A DNA stretch of 64,000 bases from Dipteris shenzhenensis (taxonomy: Eukaryota; Polypodiophyta; Polypodiopsida; Gleicheniales). A model generated the notes under the pieces. The model was not told where the DNA came from. It was given only the letters and a program-made list of their open reading frames with translations, and made no database searches. The stretch lies in the NCBI GenBank assembly GCA_047967505.1, contig CM106541.1. One strand, given 5' to 3'. A program made the position numbers and the translations under genes. Below, piece by piece: positions 56,113-64,000 of this stretch (position 1 is the first letter of the stretch; each line of letters opens with the position of its first letter).

Positions 56113-57226
56113 ACTTGCTATTTGTACAAGGTTGTAGCTACTCTATGTTGCCTTGTAGTTATAACAAGACTGAGATATCCTATTTCAAAATAATTCTGCT
56201 ATACAATGTCAACGTACAATTGAGTGGCTTCCTTTACGATTCCACGCTGTCCTTTGTTCTTCCCTTAATCTGTATAAATCCTTTTAGACCAAATCTCTAA
56301 AAATTCCTTTCCCTTCAGGAAGCCCTTGCAGACTTACTGCACACTTCCCAAGTTGATATATTGCTGCCTAGAGCCACCCCTCATTCCCTTCCTTGCACCA
56401 GTGCTTAAGGTAGGATTCTAGGGTTATTGGATTCATAGACCTGTTGATATTTAAATGAACGGGAAACATATCCCATATCACTCTCTTTAGTAATTCGTTT
56501 CATAACCCTGGCCTACAAACCCGACTGACATTTAATGCTAATATTTATAGAATGGTGAATATGTATCTCTATTCTTTGGGCCTGCAAGAATGTTTTCCTT
56601 GTATTGGTGTTGAATATAATAAAGGCTTGAAACCCTCCAAAAGCTCTCAGTTCTAAAAATGCACTCCATGTATAGGTGTCCTCAAAAATCCAACCCTAGA
56701 GGTCTGTCTATGTGATTTCTGGCTTCTTCCTCCAACTAGAATAAATTTGAGTTTCTCAAGGAAAGCCAATTTCATAGCTCAACATAAAGCTCCATAATGC
56801 CTGCTAAATTGTACATGTTGCCAGACCATTGAGCATGGTTAGCTTCCCCACGCTACATACTTTGCAAGATCTAAGTTTACCTTAGTACATCAACGTCAAA
56901 GTGATTTGAGATCACATTAGTGATATCTTGGTGTATATTATCAGTAGCCATTGTCAGCGCTCAGGTTTATTTCCAAGGCCCACATGGACCTTAGAGAAGC
57001 CAAAGCACAAGGGATGCAACGACCTAATTAGCTATTTCACCATTTTCCTGGCCATAATCATGGACGAAGGGTGAAAGAACAGAAGCATGCATATGGTTGT
57101 GTTAACATGAGTTTTAGACATGATTTACAAGTTTGTTTGACGCCTTCTTTGATGATGAGGGTTTAAGCTCTATGTCATCGCCACAACGTCCATTACACCA
57201 AGGCATCATCCACGCCGGTGAGCATA
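56113..57226. other. Unassigned intron sequence
   Basis: No coding motif or repeat partner found on either strand. Confidence 0.4.
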
Positions 57227-57231
57227 GCTAC

Positions 57232-57684
57232 TGTTATGCTCTAGCCGAGATAGCATGACCTCGGAAAGATCGGTGGGCATTTTCTCTTAGATGACCGACT
57301 TCTGTAATATTTAATGTGCGTAAATAAAATGGTCAAGAGGAGTAACTGCCAAGGTCCTAGGTGAGGGTGTAATGGCATTGACTAGGTGGTTCTGAGTGCT
57401 AGGCCTAGGTGCACCTAAATGTGTAATAATGCCAAGGGGCAAATGGTTTAATTGTGCCCCAAGAGAGGGTTAAATGGTGTACCAAGAAAAGGGCTAAAAT
57501 GATGACATGTGGCAGAGGGAACCATCTAGGGAGTTGTGGGTTTTGTGGATAGGCATGAGAAAAAGAAATTACGTATAAGATGAAACATGCGATCCACGAG
57601 AGCAAGGCTGGGTGGAAAAACGAGATGCCATCGCCCGTGATGAGAAAAAAATGAGATTAAGAGAATTAGCTAAGGTTCGTTTCA
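57232..57684 (+). repeat. 5' LTR of chromovirus F
   Basis: TGTTATGCTC to GTTTCA. Shares with chromovirus A the terminal hairpin (CCGAGAT, loop, ACCTCGG, with one mismatch). Confidence 0.9.
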
Positions 57685-57698
57685 ATTGGTATCAGAGC

Positions 57699-58446
57699 CT
57701 ATGGTAGAGATCAAGAGCTGGAGCGGCCTGATAAAGGGAGAGCGTGATCTGGAGCGGTCTGGTAAAGGGAGAGCGTGATAATTCGGTTGCCCGTGACGAC
57801 GAACAGCAGAGCCCGATGATAGAGCGCGCGGTGGCTGAGTTCGTTGTGAGGGAGGTCTTCGACGAGCGTTCACCAGATAGCGGAGCAGATTGGCGTTGTG
57901 ACTTGCGATGGACGAGGGGGAAAATAGCGGGCAGGCTAACAGGTATTCTGCAAGGAAATGAGTTGCAGGCCTGGATGATCCCTGGTGGACTGACGACGTG
58001 CAGCTTTGCTGAGCACCGACGTGCGCCTGCATGGAGTCAAGCGAAGGTGGAGCGGGGCGATAACCTGCGTAACAGTAGAGGAAAAGTTTTTTTTTGGATA
58101 TTCCCGTTTCATACAGGCCGGAGGACCTCGAAGCTTCGAGACTTGTCCCTGAGGTCCAAACCCAGCGTAACAAGGTTCAACAATAGAGTGACGAGCAGAA
58201 CCTTGTCCTGGATTCCTTTTGAAGCCTGCGTGGAGCTTCCAGGGAGCACTTTTTTCTCTTTTATACAAATTTTGAGTTGCAGTCGATTCGTTCTGTACAA
58301 CAGCAGAGGCTGTCGTTTATTTTTCCTGCATAACAAAAGGGAAATCTGAAAAAAAAAAAAAACTATTTTTCCTTTTGAAACTATGGAGACAGAAGGACAA
58401 GATTCCAGGGTGACCTAGTGAATCCAGAGCACGGTCTACACAACAA
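57699..58446 (+). other. Leader of chromovirus F
   Basis: Contains a 28-bp direct repeat of GGAGCGGTCTGGTAAAGGGA type at 57718-57778. An ATG at 58383 aligns with the gag start of chromovirus A but is followed after 11 codons by TAG TGA. Confidence 0.6.
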
Positions 58447-60951
58447 ATGTCCCATCACACAACACCTACTCTGGTCGGTAGGATTTCGGTATTAGTAGAA
58501 GCTTTACAGCAAATTATGAACCAGCAGCTTCAAGTGAATGCTGGTCAGAATGAGATTAGGGAGATGGTGCAAGCCTTGTTGGCTAGGCCATCTAGAATTG
58601 ATAAGGGCAAAGCTCCAGCAGAGCCAGAGCCCAGTATACACTCATCAGAGCGTGCGAGGGTCAAGGTGCCTAATATTGCCAACTATAGACCGGAGAAGTA
58701 TGCTGGTCGGATGACCGAGCGCAGTTCTGATGTGATCGAGGTTTGGTTACACAAGTGGAAAGAAGCCTTCGCCATTTGTGAAATCCGATCTGATCTAAAG
58801 AAAATCCGTGAGGCCACTCACCTGTTTATTGAGGCAGCGGATAGATGGTGGATAAAGCAACAGAAAGATCAAGTTGCTCCTACCACCTGGGAAGGGTTTA
58901 AAGCTGAATTTAAGAAACACTTTCTTCCACCTGACGAAGAGTCCCGAGCTTGGGATGCTTATAGAAACCTTCGTCAGAGGAATTTGTCAGTGGCAGAGTA
59001 CACTGACAAGTTCAGGGAATGTGTCATGAAAATAGCAGACCCTCTCCCTATATCGGTTCAGTTAAAAGACTATATCTATGGATTGAACGACAAAATTAAA
59101 ATGGAAGTTCGGGCTAAATATGTGACTACATTAGATGAATCTATTGCAGTAGCCCTGAACTATGAGGATGCCAGAGGCAGATCTAGTGGATTTGTGCAGG
59201 CAGGGACTCAGTATGAGTACCCAAGAAAAGGGGGATTTCAAAGGAAATGGACTTCAAAGACAAGTGTCTCGCAGCCAAGTGGCCAAACCAAGCAGGTGAA
59301 GCTGGTTGAGGGACCAGCAAAAACAAGTACCACCGTTGGGGTGAAAGGGAAAATAACTCCAATGGCAGCCCGGGCTTGGTCAAAGTCCTCGTTGACCCCT
59401 GAACAAAAAGAGAAAGCTAGAAAAGAAGGATTGTGCTTCGGCTGCCTTCAGCGACATCAGTGGAAAGATTGTCCACTGAATAAAGACCGTCGCACGGCCA
59501 ATATGATAATATCTGAATGCGACGCGGAAATGCAGGAGAGTCCCAATGCGGAACATATGCAGATGCAATTGGCGGGACCTTCTCAGAGGTTAGTACCTGT
59601 GTTGTTAAGTGTGTCTATTACTAAGTTAGTGAGCGGTGCACCTGATAACATCCTTTCAAAGCCCGCAGCAACGGGGTATACGGTTTTCGATGAGCCTGAG
59701 TTGATTAAAATGAAAGAGCAAGTAGCCAATCATGATGTGATTGTGTTGTTTGACTCAGCGTCAACACACAATGTAATCAACTCAAAGCTTATTAAGAGGC
59801 TCAAGTTGAAAACTAGTCCGTCTGACTATACTTATACGGTCAGGATGGCGGACGGTAGTTCAACTGAAGTATGGGACCAAAGGGTTACCCAGTTGGAACT
59901 TCGAATTCAGAACTATGTTAAGAAGCTGGACTTTGAACTGACCAGACTTGCTCACGCAGATATAGCCCTAGGCATGGCTTGGCATTTTTGGAAAAATCCA
60001 GCCATTGATTGGAAAAAGCATATTTACCAGTTCAAGATGAACAGGGTAGAATATGTTTTGCGAGGTGAAAAGGATTTACCTCGAGGACCACTGATTTCAG
60101 CCATGGAAATTCGGAGGACTCCGAAAGAGTTTCTGTGTCTGTGTATAGCATCGGTAGAGTCGATTGATGATGCATCGACTAGCACTGAGGCTACAAAAGA
60201 TGGAAAAATGGCCGAGTTGGCTAAAGAAATATCAGAGAAGTTCTCTGAATGTTTTAGGGATCAACTACCTTATGGGTTACCTCCAGAGCGGAAAGTTCAG
60301 CATAAGATTGAACTGATCCCGGGGGCAGAACCTGTAAATAGACCTCCCTATAGAATGAGTTTTACTGAAGAGGCGGAGGTGCGTAGACAACTGGAAGAAT
60401 ACCTCAAGTTGAGGCAGATTCAACCAAGTTTCTCACCTTTTGCTTCGCCAGTGATATTAAAGAAGAAAAAGGTTCGCCTCTGTATAGATTACAGAGCATT
60501 GAATAATATCACTGTTAAGCACAGGTATCCGATGGCTCGGATTGATGATTTGCTAGATGCATTACATGGAGCCGTGATTTTCAGCAAGATAGATCTTAAG
60601 TGTGGCTACCATCAGATCCGGATTAGAGCCGAGGATGTGCATAAAACCGCTTTCAGAAGCAGGTTTGGTCATTATGAGTTTTTGGTAATGCCCTTCGGAC
60701 TTACCAATGCTCCAGCGACATTCGTCATGCTTATGAACGATTTACTACGTCCGTATATCGGAAAGTTTGTAGTACATTTTATTGACGATATCCTGATATT
60801 CAGTAAAAGTATTACTGGGCATCGTGAACACTTAAGAGTAGTGTTCAGTACTTTGAGGAAAGCCAATCTTTATGTAAATAAAAAGAAAACTATACTGTGT
60901 ATGGTTAGGCTTGAATATTTAGGATTCATAATTTCTCCACAGGGGGTATGA
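58447..60951 (+). pseudogene. Chromovirus F gag-protease-RT, truncated
   Basis: Open for 834 codons. Gag: VPNIANYRPEKYAGR, RWWIKQQKDQ, LRQRNLSVAEYTDKF. Knuckle CFGCLQRHQWKDC with CX2CX3HX4C spacing. Protease box LFDSASTHNVIN. RT: IDYRALNNITVKHRYPMAR, IDLKCGYHQIR, FGLTNAPATF, FIDDILIFSKS. A 9-bp deletion removes residues before RLCIDYRA (DDTF in chromovirus A). The natural gag start at 58383 is closed by two stops. The frame ends in LTR sequence (stop 60949-60951) because of the deletion. It has no lesion between 58447 and the deletion apart from the 9-bp loss. Confidence 0.9.
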
Positions 60952-60992
60952 GAAAAAAATGAGATTAAGAGAATTAGCTAAGGTTCGTTTCA
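60949..60992 (+). repeat. 3' LTR stub of chromovirus F
   Basis: 44 bp identical to the end of the 5' LTR, followed by TSD GCTAC. Confidence 0.9.
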
Positions 60993-61480
60993 GCTACGGC
61001 TTGTGCTTCCAAGGCAAGGATGTGCCGACCAAGTCTGGATTCATCTGCATTAGTTAACTCAGGCATCTGTGTTCATGACTATTTATAGCCTGGCGAGACT
61101 TAGGTTTGCAATATGTTAATAGTAACATCATTATCCGTGTCTCACTCTTCAATGTTCCCGATCTCTAAAAGCGACTTGTGTACTACAACAAGAGTGCACA
61201 AGTGCACGTAGGCAATGCCTCCTAGTATAGTGTTTAATCAAGCCCTTTTGGATGTAAAAAGAAAAAGCAACCGACTTTTTAAAGGGCATTGGGCTATTAA
61301 AAACCAATTTTGTATGACGTCTATAAATGGCAGTTCGAAACACATAGTTTAATTGATTTATTAAAATTACATGTGGAAATTCACAAAAGAATTTCAATCC
61401 TTCACTATAGCACTCCCTCTAAGGAGACACTGCTAATAAATTTCTATCATAAGCGGAACAAGTCGTTCTATATGAAAAAA

Positions 61481-61732
61481 ATAATACCAAAAAACTTACA
61501 TATCCCGCAAAGCAAATGAGGGACACCTAAAGGCATCGTACAGCACAGAAATGAAGTTTTCATAGACTTAAAACTCACCCGAGCCCCTTTGCCAAAACAA
61601 GTAGTTCTAGATGAGCAAAATAATACCAAAAAGCTTATATATCCCGCCAAGCAAATGAGGGATGCCTAAAGGCATCATACAGCACAGAATTAATATTTTC
61701 ATACACTTAGAGCTCACTTGGCCCCCTCTGCC
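61481..61732. repeat. Tandem duplication, 139-bp period
   Basis: 61481-61593 and 61620-61732 both run from ATAATACCAAAAA through CAAATGAGGGA and AAGGCATC.TACAGCACAGAA to a C-rich end CCCC.TCTGCC or similar. About 80 percent similar. Confidence 0.8.
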
Positions 61733-62811
61733 TGGACTATTCTTACAAAGTTTAATCATAAGCTTTGATATTAAATTGTGTTAGTTGTATAAAACTATGC
61801 ATACATGATGATCAAACATATTTGTCTGATAGTGCATGGGAGATTTTGCAAATATCCATTTGTGACACATCCTTATAATTGTCTATATAAATCGGTCTAT
61901 CCTAAAGCTTTCAAGCCTTAATCCTTTTGGCCTTTCATGTCTAAAAGAACATTAAATTCTCTCATGTCCTGATCATGTTTCTTGTCATGACACAGACTTC
62001 TTTTGAGGAAGAAATCCCATACTACGGATGGAGGTCACTATCCTGGTTGTCATTACTAGACATTAGAAGGTGATTACATTATACGCCAATTTAATCATGC
62101 AACATGTATTTGTATTTATGATGGACACCGACCGATATTGTTATGGCAGTGGATCATTTGAGTCAATAGGGCCCCATGAGCTTGAGCGATTACTTCAGAT
62201 GGCACCAAATTCGGACATGTAACACTTGTTTTATTAATAAAGATGTGCACCCACAGTGTCTAGGTCCTAGGGGCAATAGGAAAAGGGAGGGTGCATTAAG
62301 GTGCATTGAATAGTAGATGCACGGGGTCATAGGCTAAGGGTAGATCTAAATGGAAAGATGAAACTTGAATGATCTCAAGGGGCATTAATGAAGGGGTATC
62401 TCCCTTCATTGTGAATCTCACATATCATTCTCTACCACCTTGCATTCATCCGCCATCTCTCTCACCTTTTCTCACTTGCATGTAGCTTGAAAACAGAAAC
62501 AAGTACTCTCATGAGGGCGCTCTTCCCCCATTGGAGGGCCAATCGACGTCAAACTTCTGCATGCATTGCACACATTTGCATTCTCGCAAGTCCAAAACTT
62601 CCCAGTTTGTACAATGCCCTTGCACTCAAAAGTTTACAGCTCTTTCTAACTCTGCTACATTGCAATCCCCCAAAGTTCATTTACATGCTAGGATTGCTTT
62701 TCTCTTGAGTGACCAGAGACCTCACAGTGGCAGTCCCCTATGAGTAAGATTTGGACAGAAAAAAAACTCAAAAATCCAGAAAAGAGGATCTTTGAAGAGA
62801 TTACAGAGACA

Positions 62812-62970
62812 ACAGGAGATGATAAATCAATTCACAAGTGGAATGGAAAGCAGGAAGTAGAACACAGTCAACTTCTAAATGCAGGGATAACAGGAGATTA
62901 TAAATCCACATTAGTTTGTAAGTGGAATGAACAGTGGGAAATAGAACACAGTCACGGCTTCTAAATGCAC
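62812..62970. repeat. Imperfect tandem duplication, about 78 bp
   Basis: Two units share ACAGGAGAT, ATAAATC, AAGTGGAATG, TAGAACACAGTCA and CTTCTAAATGCA in order. Confidence 0.75.
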
Positions 62971-63141
62971 AATGCAACTATACTAAAAATAAAAGTATCA
63001 GCACAAAAGCAGATGCATTTACACCATTACAACAAGGCGTCCGGATTTACTTTACTTCCATATAAAAACGTTCATATTTTGTTGGCGGATCTACCATGAA
63101 GGGAATTTTCCAAGCAATCACTTTAATAAGTAGAAGACAAC

Positions 63142-63672
63142 CTCATTTCGCAAATTTTGCAACTTGTCCCAATATCCATCAGGTTTGCGTTGCTCATATG
63201 CTAATGACAACTTCATTCTTGCTGCAATTGTTCTGAACCCACCCATAGCTGTGATAGCCTTCTCAAGGTCAATGCGCTTATGCTTTCGCATAGAATTCCG
63301 CAGTGGCATAACTCCTTCAGTCCCATATCTTGCTATAAAATCTTTGATCTCCTTCTCCAACAATTGAAAATCATCTTTCAGGCCAGGTCTATGCACACGC
63401 CGTCGAACAGTTTTTCTCACTGTACTGTTTGAAGAATTCTCCCCCGCACTTGAGTCTAACTTAAATTCAGACTCCTCCAGAAGTACGCTGGCAGTCCCTT
63501 CATTTTGAAGAACAGCAGGACTTTGTTGTAAGCATGTTGACTCTTCAAAGTCAGCCAAAAGAGTTTTGGGAGCAGCCTCCAAATGAGAAATGTCAGGGCC
63601 TGAACTTGCTACTAAGCTTTCAACTCTATCACGAATTGCACAAAGGTTCGATGGAAGATCCTCATAAATCAC
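63142..63672 (-). CDS. HCF145: HCF145-like protein, internal exon with first RNA-binding repeat
   Basis: Minus-strand exon between a TTTTTGCATGGTGGCAG acceptor (ends 63673) and a GAG|GTTGTC donor (63141); 531 bp, 177 codons, phase 0 at both ends. It starts VIYEDLPSNLCAIRDRVES, the end of an SRPBCC-like region in this family. After an acidic linker and an Arg-rich stretch (RKTVRRRVHRPG) it encodes a full TMR: LLEKEIKDFIARYGTEGVMP, RIDLEKAITAMGG, RIDLEKAI-type helix pair, ending RKPDGYWDKLQNLRNE. In Arabidopsis HCF145 such repeats bind the psaA 5' untranslated region in the chloroplast. No transit peptide is visible because the N-terminus lies upstream of the window. Identification rests on recalled family motifs. 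Confidence 0.75.
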
Positions 63673-64000
63673 CTGCCACCATGCAAAAAGAAGCACAACA
63701 TTGATCAAAGTATAAGAAAAAAGCCACAAAGTTTGACCATTTCAGTTCCAGAACAGCATTCATGTTCAGCAAGTTAACACCATTGCACTTTTTTGAAATA
63801 CCATCAGGTTCTAATCATGCTTTGATGCAGGCAAAAAATAAGATACAACAGTAATAGATAATCACAGTTACAAGTCTAAAGAGACCAATTCCTGCTTAAC
63901 CTTTTAGAAGGGGAAAAAAGCGAGTCTAACTTGCGAAAAGAACAATGGTTGGAGACTTTTAGATGTATTTCTGGACTACCTGTGATAACCTTATACATGC
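63673..64000 (-). other. Upstream intron, partial
   Basis: AT-rich sequence with no further exon that I can support. The next upstream exons should encode the SRPBCC domains and lie outside the window. Confidence 0.5.

Larger units (their letters stand above)
57232..60992 (+). mobile_element. Chromovirus F, internally deleted but with intact target duplication
   Basis: The 5' LTR (57232-57684, 453 bp) is followed by primer site TGGTATCAGAGC at 57687-57698 and gag-protease-RT to 60948. The sequence then jumps into the last 44 bp of an LTR (60949-60992 equals 57641-57684). TSD GCTAC flanks the whole (57227-57231 and 60993-60997). RNase H, integrase, chromodomain and most of the 3' LTR are therefore lost by one deletion after insertion. 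It is related to chromovirus A: the LTRs are only moderately similar, while the RT is nearly identical. Confidence 0.93.
11615..63141 (-). other. Giant intron (or intron plus one small unseen exon) of the HCF145-like gene
   Basis: The exon at 63142-63672 ends in a GAG|GTTGTC donor and the exon at 11079-11614 starts after a CCAG acceptor. Both are on the minus strand and their repeats are in the order expected for one protein. The 51.5 kb between them is filled almost entirely by nested retrotransposons, LINE remnants and a hAT element. Because the first half of the second repeat is missing, a short exon of roughly 70 nt is expected inside this interval; I could not locate it. Confidence 0.6.
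60998..63141. other. Intron sequence near the upstream host exon
   Basis: No transposon or exon recognised. Two tandem duplications are listed separately. No exon for the missing part of the second RNA-binding repeat was found on the minus strand. Confidence 0.45.

Noticed and set aside
13414-57698. Repeated TGGTATCAGAGC words as tRNA gene fragments
   Set aside because: Each lies zero to three bases from an LTR end and is only about 12 bases long; they are primer-binding sites.
57405-58446. Open frames in the LTR and leader of chromovirus F (for example 57744-58349)
   Set aside because: They are located between LTR and gag, overlap on both strands and show no similarity to known proteins.

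Overview
The window is nuclear DNA of a large, repeat-rich land-plant genome. The evidence is spliced host exons, plant-type chromoviruses (Ty3), Ty1/copia elements primed by initiator tRNA-Met, plant LINEs with DUF4283/zinc-knuckle ORF1, and a hAT transposon. The only host gene I can support is on the minus strand. Two exons (63142-63672 and 11079-11614) encode the RNA-binding repeats and C-terminus of a protein resembling HCF145, an embryophyte chloroplast factor that stabilises psaA mRNA. If they belong to one gene, almost the whole window is intron, about 51.5 kb, in which transposons have inserted into transposons. A seedless vascular plant such as a fern, or a gymnosperm, would fit intron gigantism of this kind, but the sequence does not prove the taxon.

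Layout. 1-5722: a decayed chromovirus whose 5' LTR lies outside the window. 5723-11078: old LINE and copia remnants. 11079-11614: last host exon. 12285-12948: LINE reverse-transcriptase remnant, split by a young chromovirus (12954-28688, TSD GAGAC). That chromovirus is itself interrupted by a minus-strand copia (16418-22737, TSD CTCTG) and by a minus-strand gag-only LTR element of TR-GAG type (24798-27438, TSD TGGGG). 28694-31453: LINE fragments in both orientations. 31454-37684: a very young minus-strand copia with one 1349-codon gag-pol frame (TSD CCCGC). 38087-43623: a plus-strand copia (TSD TCCCA). Both of these sit inside one minus-strand LINE (ORF1 at about 44840-43624, endonuclease at 37953-37685 and 31453-31379). 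46300-49600: hAT element with a broken transposase. 49718-54437: three LINE copies, one an ORF1-only copy with a poly(A) end lying in a CA microsatellite. 54605-56112: truncated copia with its 5' LTR. 57232-60992: a chromovirus whose integrase and most of the 3' LTR are deleted but which keeps its TSD (GCTAC). 60998-63141: quiet intron with tandem duplications. 63142-63672: upstream host exon.

Reading the layers: for every nested insertion, removing the element and one target-site copy brings the host element's reading frame back together, so the order of events is clear. Terminal repeats differ by only one to a few bases in the four youngest elements, so much of this intron grew recently. 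The most unusual signals outside the genes are dense GTAC/CGTAC palindrome arrays in the leaders of two copia lineages and in one LINE ORF1, long inverted repeats inside several LTRs, and a sharp step in sequence identity between the two related chromoviruses that points to recombination.
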